Source: Fonsecaea monophora (Eukaryota > Ascomycota > Eurotiomycetes > Chaetothyriales > Herpotrichiellaceae). Taken from it: a DNA stretch of 49,243 nt. The DNA lies in the NCBI RefSeq assembly GCF_001642475.1, contig NW_019174096.1, forward strand, positions 1 through 49,243, written 5' to 3'. Positions within the stretch are counted from its first letter, which is position 1. Every line of letters starts with the position of its first letter. A program made the translations under genes and the position numbers. This document shows, in pieces, positions 30,636 through 41,538 of the stretch. Below the pieces are notes generated by a model, which was given only the letters and a program-made list of their open reading frames with translations, had not been told where the DNA came from and did no database searches.

Positions 30636-32187
30636 ATGGTGAAGCTACGAGGGATTGAGATCTGCATCATATCACAGTTCGACATCTGCAAGCTACCAGA
30701 GTTTCAGTACCACAAGCCTTCTTCTGGACCGAAGGATCCTTTCCAACTCAACTACCAGCACGAGAATGCGCCCTCCTCGCCTTTTCCGTCTGTTGCTTGC
30801 TTCGTCCCAATCTATCCCGGCAGCCAGATTTGGTTCGAATACACCGTCGACGGCCCACATCCTCCGGAAGCCGCCTGGTTCTTCAAACTCCTCATCAACG
30901 GCAAGGTCGTCACATCGTGGGATTGCACGGCAAAGCATGGTTTTCATGGCAAAATGATGTATAACCTGGTTAGCGAAGGCTTGGATCCAGACAGTGGTCG
31001 CGCCGTGCTCAAGACACAGGCACTGAGATTTGGAGATGGACTGGAAGACGGCGAAAGAGGTGGGCACGACGAGGATATAGTCCAGATCAACGTACATCGC
31101 ATCGAACATAGGAAGCGAGTTCGAGACCTTGAACCAGGCCTGGGAGAGGCTGGCAGTGTAAGTGATAATGCTGATGGGCTGCGGTTAGTGTCTTTTCCCT
31201 TCTACTTATCCGCAGAAGTCTCACAGTGTGCAGGTTGACCAACAGTGGTTATCTTGAGCCCTGTATTCGTCCTCGACGATACAAGTATCAACTCCTTGAC
31301 CCGGTTGATATGCCATACGCAGCTTTTCAATTCCATTTTCGCCCTTATGGTCAGCACGCTATTCTTCTGGACTGATGGATGTACTGACTATCTCTTCAGA
31401 ATACTTCGAGGAGCATGGCATTGTCCAATTGCAAGTTTGCCCTTCCACATGCAGCACTAGATCCTCAATCATATCGGAGAGTTCAGGCAATGTTCAGTTG
31501 GTGATGAACGAATCCGCACACGACACTGCGCATGAACATTGGGACGATAGCTCACCACTTGGAAGTTCTCCTCGTCAGTCTTCCACACTGACATCACCCA
31601 CCAAAATCGGACACATCACCTCGATAACAGAAAGACCGACACTGACAAAAACCAAGTCCTCCGCAAGCTCCATCAATATCCCACTCAGTGACTCCGATGA
31701 TTCGCTTAGCGTCAGAACCAAAGATAGTATCGAGGACTTATCATCAAGGGTCCCAAGATCTCCAAGGTCTCCCAGATCACCCAGCCGGCGCGAGAAAAAC
31801 ACAGAGGATGAACGAACAAAGAGAAATGCTGAAATACCACCATCACCAACCCCATCGACCAAATCACCTCGACAACGCTTGAAAAAGAAGCTCACGGTGA
31901 CTATCAACGGGGCAAACTTTGACGTGGACAGAAAACGACGACCACTAAGTCCTTTCAATAGTGGTGGAATGCTTAGGAAAGCGTGCGTGCCGCAGACGGC
32001 TCCAGCCACTGTCACAGAGTTTGGGCCGACGGTCGAAGAAGAAGTCAAACCCAAGCTCCAAAAGAGCTGGCCAGAAACGGAGACAAAAAGTGAGAGATGC
32101 GATTTCAGAACAACAACAGAGGAGCGGGGTGGGAAGAGACTGATGGGGTTTCTGGGAAGGAGAATCGCGAACGAGAAGAGTGCTTAA
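30636..32187 (+). CDS. Unrecognised fungal protein with folded N-terminus and Ser/Pro/Arg-rich tail
   Basis: Exons 30636-31183, 31234-31349 and 31400-32187 give 483 residues. Introns are GTTAGT..GTGCAG and GTCAGC..CTTCAG. The first ~240 residues look folded. They contain MVKLRGIEICIISQFDICKL, a segment rich in aromatics (IYPGSQIWFEYTVDGPHPPE, then AWFFKLLINGKVVTSWDCTA), and after the introns CIRPRRYKYQLLDPVDMPYA and FQFHFRPYEYFEEHGIVQLQ. The last ~250 residues are low-complexity, with an exact PRSPRSPRSPS triplet repeat at 340-350 and basic patches (RQRLKKKLTVTI). I recall similar N-terminal domains in other ascomycete genomes but no function. No signal peptide or membrane segment. Both small introns restore the frame between parts of one conserved domain, which supports the model. 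Confidence 0.73.
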
Positions 32188-32460
32188 GGCGGCCTGCCTG
32201 TAGTGTAGATTCGTACCCTGCATTGTTTGCATACATCTGGCAACGACACTTGGACGTCTGTGACCCTAGCAGAGAATCAGATTGTGAGATAGCTGTGTAT
32301 CCCTGGTGATGACATTAGTACGGAGTTGCAGCCTTGTCTCTAAACATCGGTTCAGGAAACTTTGCCGAACGGTTCACGAATGTTGACTGCGACACGACAA
32401 CTCCCAGTGACACTCATCCCGACTTGCTTCACAACGTACACCTTCTACCTTCGTAAACTC

Positions 32461-35022
32461 ATGTCGTCTTATCGCCGGCGCAGTGGGCACAACGGCCCTC
32501 AGCAGCCATACAGACCATATCATGCCTCACAACAAGATGATTTCTACGATGACCGGTCGAGGTCACGATCCCGAGAACGCAGACAGAGCTCCCCTCAGAA
32601 ACGAAGTCCTCCACACGGTAAACCATAGTTCAGAAAGGGGCGGGAGATTGAGGCCATTATACTGATATGTAAACACTCAAAGACATAAGCCGACCACCAA
32701 TCGGACCGTCTCAGGGAGAATTCCATTTTCGTGGTCGGGCACGGAGTCCAGATCGAAGACGTGACCGCAGCTATGACAGGCGCAACCGGTATTATGATGA
32801 TGATCGCAGCTCGCCCTCTCCTCGCCGAGGCAGATCTGCGTATTATGACCGAGACGACCCTCGCTCCGATTCACGAGACTACCGCAGTCGAAGTCGAAGC
32901 AGATATCGGACCCCCTCAGACGAGAGACCACCGAGTCGAGGCGCTCCGAGCAGGGAAATTATGATGGATGGACTAGCTCCTCATCTGACTGAAAACGATG
33001 TTCGAATACTCCTACCCGAATTTCCCTGACCACAAGCAAAATCATCTGGTTGTCCACGATGACTTTGCTCTGTTTCCTCCGGAATATATGGCTAAGGTTT
33101 TTCTCGACTTTGCGATACAGATCTCCTTGGAACTCAAACAGTACTATCATGCCGAAGGCCTCGAGGATGTTCGAGTCATTCGCGACAAGCAAACCAGTAA
33201 GCTTGGGAGGAAAAACTTAGGGGCATTTTGGGGGATACTCTTCTCACATGGTTGGCAGAACAGTCTAGGAGATTTGGCTTTATCCGCTTCGGCGCAGTAC
33301 AAGAAGCGGAAGCTTTCATGGATCGCAATTACCCCATTCTCTACCTGTATGGGGACAACAACAAGTCCAACGGAAGCGCAGCCAAAGTTCGGATAACATT
33401 CAGTCGAGAACGGAAAGACCCGCGCAGGACTGAGGAACCAGATTGGATTTGCGATTCGGTATGTCGTGAGAAATGCATGGCCATGGAGCTACAAAGCTGA
33501 TGACTTGATAGTGCCTCATCAACAACTTTGCAACTCGAGATCGATGTTTCCGATGTCAAGCTGAGAAACCAGGTACGTCTGATGGAACCAAGTATCGGCA
33601 CGTTGCTCACGGTTTATAGAGCATCCGACCTACGCTATTCCGACGAAGCCGCCCAATGTTGGCGATAACGATGCTTCCCCAGACAACCGTCCCTCTCAAT
33701 TCCTTCTGTTACGTGGGTTAGAGCCTTCCGTGTCGGAAGAGTTGCTCGTTAAAGGCGTATCAAAGCTTAACAAACCAAGCTCATCAACTCAAAGAGATGA
33801 ACTGTCTGCCAAAAAGGGTGCCAAAGTTGCGTCCACCACTGGTGACGCCAATCTTGGAGCCAAAGAAGGTACATTGCGCCGAGTGCTGCTTGTCCGCGAT
33901 CGAAAAACCAACGAGAGTTGGCGGTATGGCTTTGCGGAGTATGCCTCGATCGAGGACGCACAAGCTGCACTGACTCGATACAATTCTTTTGAGCGATTCA
34001 CGATCGCATCGAAGCAGGTGCTTGTCAGCTATATCCATGCTGGCGTCTTCGTTCCCGTATTGAACTCTACTCCTGACACTGAACGCTTTTGCTTCAGCCC
34101 CGTGGGCAATCCCGCTATGAAGCTGGCATATTGGGACGAGGGGGCGTATGTGAAGGAACTGGCTGTATCGATGCCAAAAACGAGCTCTCAGGAGCCCAAG
34201 AATGGCGCTACCACACGCACAGAGGCAGGCAGCAAACCATCCAAAGACACAGAGAAGGCGAAGAAGCGAAAGGCTCAAACAGAGGCGGAGACGACTGGAG
34301 TCAAGAAGACGGTGCCATCGCACCTCCAGTTCTGGAGTAATCGTCACGCTGAACTGCATGGCATCTCCAAAAAATCCCAGGCTAGGGACGACTCGAGATC
34401 AACGGACGGGAATGAAAGTACGGAAGCACCGCCATCGCAGTCTTATGCGGACCCAACCCGACACTGCTGCTATCTCTGTATGCGTCAATTCAACAACGCG
34501 GCAGAAGTCAACAAGCACGAGCGTCTGAGCGACCTACACCGCTCGAATTTACAAGATGAAATCAAGGTCAAAAAGGCAGAGGCGAAATTGGCGAAACACG
34601 GGATTCAATTGCAGCCTGTCATGGCCGTGTCGGAACCTGTGCATGAATATCGCGATCGAGCAAAAGAGAGACGCAAGATCTATGGTGTGGTCAATAAAAA
34701 AGGCGAACAAGTTGGAAACGCACCGAGGTCATCGCGCGCGTCATCTGATGATGAAGTATCCCAGCCACCTATTCAATCCAAGGGCGCCTCATTGCTGAGT
34801 AAAATGGGCTATACCGCCGGACAAGGCCTTGGGGCGTCTGGAGAGGGGATGACGGCGCCGATAAGTCAAGATGTCTATGTTGCTGGAGTCGGACTGGGTG
34901 CTCAAGGCGGCAAACTTGGCGATGCTGTTGTTGAAGCGGAGCGAAATACCAAAGGCGATTACGGTGGGTTTTTGGAAGAGACGCGGCAAAGAGCGAGAGA
35001 GAGGTATGCAAGAATGGAGTAG
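32461..35022 (+). CDS. rbm10: RBM5/RBM10-like splicing factor (RRM, RanBP2 zinc finger, RRM, C2H2, G-patch)
   Basis: Nuclear RNA-binding protein of the RBM5/RBM10 class, known to act in 3' splice-site choice. Six exons: 32461-32617, 32683-32999, 33121-33196, 33259-33458, 33512-33572 and 33620-35022; 737 residues. Order: RS/RD-rich N-terminus (1-140); RRM1 about 143-235 (EIMMDGLAPHLTEND; GLEDVRVIRDKQT; SRRFGFIRF); RanBP2-type zinc finger at 246-265 with C248, C251, C262 and C265, rebuilt across intron 4; RRM2 about 297-420 (FLLLRGLEPSVSEELL; RRVLLVRDRKTNESWRYGFA); C2H2 finger near 553 (CYLCMRQFNNAAEVNKHERL); G-patch about 658-702 (LLSKMGYTAGQGLGASGEG). All introns keep frame. Intron 2 uses an unusual donor, GTTCGA at 33000, forced by a stop 27 bases into the intron. 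Confidence 0.88.
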
Positions 35023-35948
35023 GGCCGAGAATGCGCGTGTCAGGACGAAAATGAGACTGCCAGGGAGGGTGGTGAGACAAGATTGACGAAGATGCAATGA
35101 ATATGTGCTCTATGATGGAGAAGGAGCTTTCCTTGTACGAATACGGAGCACGTACCCAATAAGCACATTGAGCATGGATGAAGAGATGAAGGACATGCAA
35201 AATTCATCATCTCTCACCACTATCATGTTTCATGTTTCATATGCCCTTGCTTGAAAATACCCCTATCTATCTACTCTCGTAGATATTCTCTTGCCGGTGG
35301 AAAATCCGACCAGGAGAGTAGAGGAGAGGAGAGACCTCCGTGGTGTGGCCGATGCAGGTGTATACAGTACATATACACGCACATATCGATAGAGAGCGGC
35401 ACCTGTGATATGTACGTGACAGTACAATTGCCACCGCCATCACCAGCTCCATCATCCACTACTATCGTCCATCGCTACCGTTGCCCATGACCAGCATGTG
35501 CGTGCGTTCGACGTACTTGTCCTTTTCAATGCAGTTTCAACGTCTCGTCTCGTTTAGGGGAGTCTGTTCGCACCTCGTCCGTATATCTATCGAGGCTCGG
35601 TTGTCGCATGTCCAGACCCGTCATGTATCCCTCTCCCACACCCCTACTCCTGCTCCTGCTTCTGCTCCTGCTCCTGCTGCTAGTGCAACTAGTTTCCGGT
35701 TCGGGAGTGTGGCGTCGCCGTACGTACTTGTACGGCCCGTACGGTCCTGAGTTGTGGTGTAATGAGGTACTGCCTGGCGCAAACTGGGAGTGAGGCTGAG
35801 TGGGTTTTTTTGGGTGGTCTAATAAATGGTCCTAGATTTCCGTGGCGTGTTGGGTGCGGGTGTGGGTGTGGCCGATTCATGCATGGATGGGTGGGTTATA
35901 TGGGGTTTTTGTCTTTGTCTTTGTCTTCGTCGTCGTCGTCACCATCTT
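35023..35948. other. Convergent intergenic region with microsatellites
   Basis: Lies between the stop codons of the RBM gene (plus) and YAE1 (minus). It contains a CTGCTC/CTGCTT tract at about 35648-35683, a short TATC run near 35265 and TACGTACTTGTACGGCC palindromic words near 35720. An open plus frame at 35608-35793 reads the tract as poly-Leu and only mimics a signal peptide. Confidence 0.5.
35648..35683. repeat. Imperfect CTGCTC hexamer microsatellite
   Basis: CCTGCT units repeat with single substitutions over about 36 bp in noncoding sequence between two converging genes. A length polymorphism is likely. Confidence 0.75.
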
Positions 35949-36899
35949 TCAATCATTCTTTCTCAGCGCGCCCAGCACAGTTCGTTCCCATTTTACCAGG
36001 ACAGTCTCGATCTCCGTAGGCAATGGTGGTGGTGGTGGTGGTGCTGTTGCTACTCTCTCAGCTTGCTTGTGCTCCGTGCCTCCTCCGCCGTCACCGTGGC
36101 CGCCACTGGTACTATTAATGACGGCATCTGGGATCGAGGCAATCTTCTCATCGTCCAGGCCCTTTAGCAGTTCTGAAATCTTCAGCTCCCTCTGGGCCCG
36201 AGTATACAGGTTTCGGACGAAAGTCAGGTCGTCGTCATCCCCTGGGGCGGCGGGATGAGAAGTGTTGAGACTGTGGGGCTCGTCTTCTCGATCGACGACG
36301 CCGTGTTGCGATCCTTCAATACCTGGTAGCGAAGTGTTTGAACCTGTCGCTGTAGAAGAACCCAACCCCGCTTCGCCGACCGGTTTACCACTCGACCGCG
36401 CCGGCTTGGTGGTCAGGGCCGAGACGACGCCTTCCAGAATCCCCAGCACTTTGCCCACGCGCAGTCCGACCTCCACCCCCAGGGGGTATCCCGCGTCGAA
36501 GCCACTCTGCATGACCCGCGCCTTTCCCACCGAGAGGCCCTCGCGGTATCCGTCCGCCATGTGCTGGCGACGCAGCGAGGGGACATCGCTCAGGATGACT
36601 TCTCGCCTGATCCTCGCCGCCCCTCCTTGCCCGTGGCTGGACGTGTCTGTTGACGACTGGGCCGGGAAATCCGACACCCCTCCTGTCAGTGCCGTCGCCG
36701 TCGCGTGCGGGGCGTGTTCATGGTCCGACGACGTGTCCCAGATATCATCATCGTTCCCGGGCGACTGGTCCGGTGTCGTCATCGTGGTGTTTGGCGACGA
36801 CGAGTGTGGACTGTGGACCGGGGGCGACGGCGTCGAATTAGGGGACTCGGCCCTCCTGGGATTCACCAGTGTCGAGCGGTCCTGTTCCACCTCGGCCAT
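35949..36899 (-). CDS. YAE1: Yae1, Fe-S protein assembly adaptor
   Basis: Yae1 with Lto1 forms the adaptor that brings the cytosolic Fe-S targeting complex to the ribosome-recycling ATPase Rli1/ABCE1. The single-exon protein has 316 residues. The N-terminal acidic DDIWDTSSDHE motif (51-61) is conserved. The deca-GX3 motif occupies 117-157: glycines at 117, 121, 125, 133, 137, 141, 145, 149, 153 and 157, with valine in the place of a glycine at 129. The remaining 150 residues are low-complexity, including a Gly/His stretch and poly-Pro encoded by a GGT repeat at 36024-36041. The start is the ATG of MAEVEQ at 36899; the in-frame codons upstream begin at CTG. Fungal Yae1 is often shorter, so the tail is an extension. 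Confidence 0.88.
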   Translation of the reverse strand: MAEVEQDRSTLVNPRRAESPNSTPSPPVHSPHSSSPNTTMTTPDQSPGNDDDIWDTSSDHEHAPHATATALTGGVSDFPAQSSTDTSSHGQGGAARIRREVILSDVPSLRRQHMADGYREGLSVGKARVMQSGFDAGYPLGVEVGLRVGKVLGILEGVVSALTTKPARSSGKPVGEAGLGSSTATGSNTSLPGIEGSQHGVVDREDEPHSLNTSHPAAPGDDDDLTFVRNLYTRAQRELKISELLKGLDDEKIASIPDAVINSTSGGHGDGGGGTEHKQAERVATAPPPPPPLPTEIETVLVKWERTVLGALRKND

Positions 36900-37464
36900 T
36901 TTGACCTTCACCTGCACGGCTCAAACCCCCCAAGAGGATAAGCTGGTTCGAGAGATGCAGAACCGCGACTTTCTCACCGACTTCTCTCACCCTGCTGTGG
37001 TTCGTATGCAATAATAGAGTACCACACCAGCTTAGACATATGTACCGAGTCTCTTCCCCCGATCAAAAGTGAAAAGACTGATGACGCACCACCACACCTC
37101 CGTCCAATAAAGTCTGTTCCTCAAAGAATATGTAATTGTCACTGATAAAAGGTTGACATCAAAATATAACAAGACGCTTTGTCTCATTCCCCCTAAAATC
37201 GATGGAGGCAAAGGACGGTAGAACGCACGAGTCCTGGTCTCCTGGTCTCAAGTCCCTCTCCTCTGTCATTTGAAATTTTATATCACGTGCAACGTCTTGC
37301 AACCTCGTCGCTACTACTGGCCTGTAACAAAAAAGGATGTATTCAAGGGGCAAACGCAGTCTGGGAATATCTCTTGTCAATTGTTGTATTTGTCGAAAAC
37401 TTTTCGAATCTATGGGTATCATTTCTGGTATAAAAACGACATCATGAATGTAAATACAAAAAAC
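36900..37464. other. Intergenic region between YAE1 and the acetyl-CoA transporter gene
   Basis: The promoter of YAE1 and the 3' end of the upstream co-oriented gene should both lie here. The stretch 37020-37450 is AT-richer than its neighbours. No gene seen. Confidence 0.4.
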
Positions 37465-39597
37465 TCATCCTGAAGGCACTCGGCGATACGATGAGTGATC
37501 CCCTACTCTCCACGCGCGTAACGGCAACGCTTGCAGCGCAAGAGCTTTCCTCTCCACATAAGTCCAGAACAATACCGCTCCGACAATCACAAAAATGACA
37601 TTCGTGATGTAGTATCCGTCACGCTGCATCAGGCAAGTCCCGCCTCCCTTCAGGCACGTGTTTTTGTCTGCTTCGAGCGCACAGCTGAAACTGCTGGTGA
37701 CGAGGGTAGCATCAGGATGAGATTTGAGGAACGTATCAGGGTCGGCAGGTGGGATGCAGGTCGCCTTTGTGAAGAGGTCGACCAGTTTGAGGATGAAAAA
37801 CTTGGGGAATGTGCCGCCGAGATTCGAAACACTAAACAAAAGGTCAGCAAAGGAGTTGTGCCTGTCAAGAAAAAAAGAGAGGTCAACTTACGTGGCCAAT
37901 AATGTCATATATGTCCCGCCGATCGTGGGATCTGCAATTCGAGCGTGAAACGCAGCCGAGGCAACAAACATGACGGTGTTCATGAATGTTGACGAAACAT
38001 GTGCAGCAATCACCACCAGCATGTACCACGCTGGCACAGCCTCATCCGGCGCAGTTGGATATAACATGATCGTAATCTGACCAAACACAGCCGCGAGAAG
38101 CCGTGCGGCATAAGCCCAACACCATACCCTCAGCGGTGTGTATTCGGTGGACCATTTCCCAGCGTAATATCCCAAGCCCAATTCGAACGGGAAATCAATG
38201 AGCACAACAAGAGCCATGTTTGCTTGCCCGAAGCCCTTGTCGAGAAGCTTGAGATTCGTGACTGCGTCATTGGTCACAAAGCCGAGTTTGCTGACAAGAT
38301 GGACAATGATGATGGTGAGGACATTGGGCAGTTTGAGCACCGCCCACATGGTTCTGTATACTTCCATGATCCCTTCACGCTCGTTGTTCTTCTCCTCTCG
38401 TTTCAAGATGGCTAGACCCACCGTCACGATGAGATAAACCCAGCCCCAAAAGGTCATGTAGCCTCCGAGGGTGAAGAGACCATACTCCTGAGGTACAGTC
38501 CTGAACCATCTGTTGGCAAAGTCTGGCGCCTGTAGGGCGAGGAAAACGGTGTGCGATAAGAATGAGCCAGCAGTCAAGCCAACCGTCTGGGCCGTCGAGG
38601 CATATGAAATGTTCTGAATTGACAGCAGCGAAATGGCCCATCCGTCCACTGCGATGTCCTGAGTGGCACACATGAAGACCAAAAGGAACCACCAGCCAGT
38701 AAAGCTCCAGACTCCAGCTCCGTCATTGTCGCCCGTAGCTCTCATCATCTCATCAATCTGACCTCCAAGGTAAATCATTGAGAGTCCTGAAATCGTTTGA
38801 ATAGGAGTAATCCAACTCTTTCTCCGTCCAAACCGCCTGCTCCAAACTGCATCCACAATCGGACTCCACAGCAGTTTCAAAGAGTAAGGGTAGATGGCCA
38901 GAGAGAAAATGCCAATCTGTCCATATGAGAGATAGCTTTTTAACAGAAAAGGGACAGAGCCCGAAGCCAGCCCCATGGGGATTCCCTGGAGAAAATATAG
39001 GAGGCAGAGAAGGAGGAAGTTCTTCTTGTCTTTCGGAGGGAGGTCGACGAAGCTGGTGTTGACCATGCTCGGGGTCTGCGGCGTTTGAGGAGGCGGCGGC
39101 TCATGATCAAGGGAAAAATCATTTCTGCTCATGAGTCGGCTGGTGTTCGTCGTAGGGTCATCGCTCGAGACGTGCTTGCGTCTCATCTCAATGTGGGAAT
39201 TCATGTCACCGTTTGCGTGGCCATTCGCGTGGCCGTTCTGATTGACCTCGATGCGCAGATCTGGGCGAGATGACGATCTCTTGTCCTTGTTCTTCTTGGA
39301 CTTCCTGCGTTGCATAGGTGATTCAGACCCTTCCGCAACCACGAGGTGGTCTTTGTCGGATGTGTCAGTCTCGGAGTCTTCCTCTTCCTCTGTCTCTTCG
39401 CCTTCCTCGTCTTGCCTGGCGTGTGTTGGTCGGGTTTGATTTGGGTTTGCCGACAGGTATTCGTCTAGTTCGATCTCTTGGGACTGTCTGGGATTAACTG
39501 GACCGGCACTGTGGACTGGAAGGATGGGATTTTCGGCGGGGTGGGAGCGAGCGTAAAAGATTGGGATTGTATATGGTTCGGCAATCGAGTCAGGCAT
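37465..39597 (-). CDS. Acetyl-CoA transporter homologue (SLC33A1/AT-1 family)
   Basis: Family members are MFS-like carriers that import acetyl-CoA into the ER/Golgi lumen for acetylation of proteins and glycans. Two exons, 39597-37892 and 37831-37465, encode 690 residues. The donor is GTAAGT, the acceptor TTTAG, and the junction reads YMTLLATVSNLGGTFPKFF, a typical late AT-1 segment. The first ~190 residues are hydrophilic with an acidic run (DEEGEETEEEEDSETDTSD) and a Lys/Arg patch. Membrane helices start at KKNFLLLCLLYFLQGIPMGL. Family hallmarks include LKLLWSPIVDAVWSRRFGRR, KSWITPIQTISGLSMIYLGG, FMCATQDIAVDGWAISLL and KLGFVTNDAVTNLKLLDKGF. A luminal Cys-rich loop in exon 2 (CIPPAD..FSCALEADKNTCLKGG) precedes the last helix. 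ATG 39597 is supported by a stop-free, plausible N-terminus. Confidence 0.9.
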
Positions 39598-40117
39598 CCA
39601 TGCGGCAGAAAAAGAGCGTGGGTGGGTGGTGAGTGGATAGGAACAGAAAAGGACGCTGTGTCCTTTCGCAGGGGCGAGACCGGCGAATGACCAACGATGA
39701 TTCTGGAAGTGCTCCGTGCGATACGTGAGATCATGGATGGAGAAGGGAGATTCTGCATCTACGACTCCCTTCCCTTACAACAACGCATCATGTAGGATTG
39801 ACGTTCATGACTGTCTCGCGCAGGAGACGTCCTCATTTTAATCGTATTGGCAAGCGAAGCGCAAGGTGGCCGCCCCCCCAGATTTCTTTGCTGGTACTTT
39901 ATTTATTGCCGGCATACTATTGAACCCCTGACCGAACACGTGAAAGCTCTATTCCCAAGCGAGTATCCCACGGTAGCTAAGATAAGGGCCTGGAACGCGT
40001 CTGATAAGCTCGGGACGCGTCGAATGCTGACCCCTCGGTTGAACTTCGCTTGTCGCAAGTCTGGTGGTATTGAATGTTGACAACATAGGAAGACTGAGAT
40101 CAAGACTCGAGACAGAA
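39598..40117. other. Bidirectional promoter region between the transporter and CENP-O genes
   Basis: Only 520 bp separate the two divergent start codons, so both promoters must be contained here. It has several CACGTG-like and CCACGGT words but no element I can assign. Confidence 0.45.
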
Positions 40118-41272
40118 ATGGCTGTGGTTGCCTCCCCTCGCCTGCCGTCAATGGATGTGATGATGAGCGACTCTCCAGATGACGAGATTGCCCAAGTGAG
40201 AGCTGAAAGTACGTACAGTGTGACCTCGACTCGGTGTATGTTCTCTAACGTATTGGCAGTTGAAAAACTCACCCAACAGCGCAAACTCCTGACGGCGTCT
40301 TTGCTTGCATCAACAAAGATCCAGTCGCGCCTCTCGAATCACTCTCCAGCCTCGAATGCATCCGCAAAGGACCACAATCCTCTAGAACTGGGTGACCTAC
40401 AACAGCACTCCCAAACGAACGCCCACCGACTCGCTTTTGGTGTAACCTCATTCCCTTTCCACGATCCCTCACCCGAACTGCAGTCGCGGAACCCGCTGCT
40501 TGGGATCAGGATCGACATCTGCAATCGCAAAGGCCTCTTCGATAGTCCTTATTATATATTCTGCGTCCGGGCTCGAGACACGGGAAGTGAGTTGCGGATC
40601 CACCGACACACAATTCCGGCGCTGGTGCCTTTGGAGCACTATGAAAAGCAGTATCTTCCTGGCTCTGATGAAGAAGGATTCGGTGGTTCAGACGACTCTG
40701 GACTCAACGTCGACGAAGGGGAAACACCAACGAAACAAGATCTCCACACTCTCGTTTCTCGTGTCAGGTATGATCTTGTGAACTGGCGACTGAGGCGAGA
40801 CGCAACAGAATGGCTACAAGATGAATTGGAGATTCCGGAGCTTCCCACAAGACCTTCTAATGATCAAGTAGAAGGTGCGAAAACCAACAACGATAAACCC
40901 GTTGACGGGGGTCTGGGCTCCCCTAAAAGCGTAGAAAATGACCCAGATCGTGGATCTGATGACGAAGACGACGACGACGAAGAAGAAGAGGAGAACCTCG
41001 CTGGAAAATTCAACGTATGCTCCCTTACTGCCCTGGAGGTCGACGCACGACAGCTCCGCATCGTTTGGTCCGATGACCGCGTTGGTCGGATCAAAATCTC
41101 CGACAATGGAAAGATCGAGAAGGCCGTGGTTATTGGCCTGGACGGCAATAGGGTCAAGGATATTGAGAGAATTCTGATGGGTGACGGTGAGGGAAGCGTT
41201 CATCTTTATGACTTGGTGGGCCGGCTGGAGGAGGTGTACAAGAAATCTGCTGGAATGAAGACCGTGGAATGA
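40118..41272 (+). CDS. MCM21: Kinetochore subunit CENP-O / Mcm21
   Basis: Subunit of the COMA part (Ctf19-Okp1-Mcm21-Ame1) of the inner kinetochore CCAN. Two exons, 40118-40208 and 40260-41272, give 367 residues. The 51-nt intron (GTACGT donor, CTCTAACG branch, GGCAG acceptor) is a multiple of three and has no stop, so the frame reads through it; splicing joins QVRAE to IEKLTQQRKLLTASLLA, producing the expected N-terminal coiled coil. The CENP-O core is recognisable from about residue 110: GIRIDICNRKGLFDSPYYIF, ELRIHRHTIPALVPLEHYEK, then LHTLVSRVRYDLVNWRLRRD. An acidic run (DDEDDDDEEEEE) separates it from the C-terminal RWD-like segment. The in-frame codons before ATG 40118 begin at GTG. Homology call by motif memory. 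Confidence 0.85.
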   Translation: MAVVASPRLPSMDVMMSDSPDDEIAQVRAESTYSVTSTRCMFSNVLAVEKLTQQRKLLTASLLASTKIQSRLSNHSPASNASAKDHNPLELGDLQQHSQTNAHRLAFGVTSFPFHDPSPELQSRNPLLGIRIDICNRKGLFDSPYYIFCVRARDTGSELRIHRHTIPALVPLEHYEKQYLPGSDEEGFGGSDDSGLNVDEGETPTKQDLHTLVSRVRYDLVNWRLRRDATEWLQDELEIPELPTRPSNDQVEGAKTNNDKPVDGGLGSPKSVENDPDRGSDDEDDDDEEEEENLAGKFNVCSLTALEVDARQLRIVWSDDRVGRIKISDNGKIEKAVVIGLDGNRVKDIERILMGDGEGSVHLYDLVGRLEEVYKKSAGMKTVE

Positions 41273-41538
41273 ATGAGATGCGGAAATAAGTATGGACGAC
41301 ACGAGGGAGTTGAACTTTTTCGTACCAAGCGACGAGGCATGACAGTATGCTTTATATGGGACTATGATACCTCCACAGGTCTTGTGACTACAGGCTTACT
41401 CTTTGGGTGAGTCTCAAGATTGGCGAAGAGTGAAGATCCTTCCCGTGTCTGTCTGAAACCGCGAGCCTTGTGAACCCATTACGCCGAATGGAGCGCCAGG
41501 GCACACAACACGGAGACCTCATACCGATTGAGAGAGTC
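41273..41538. other. Convergent 3' spacer
   Basis: A 266-bp stretch between the stop codons of CENP-O (plus) and the cyclase gene (minus). It must accommodate both 3' ends, so the transcripts may overlap. No gene seen. Confidence 0.5.

Noticed and set aside
35608..35793. ATG frame with a Leu13 run resembling a signal peptide
   Set aside because: The Leu run is simply the CTGCTC microsatellite read in frame; the remainder is short and featureless.
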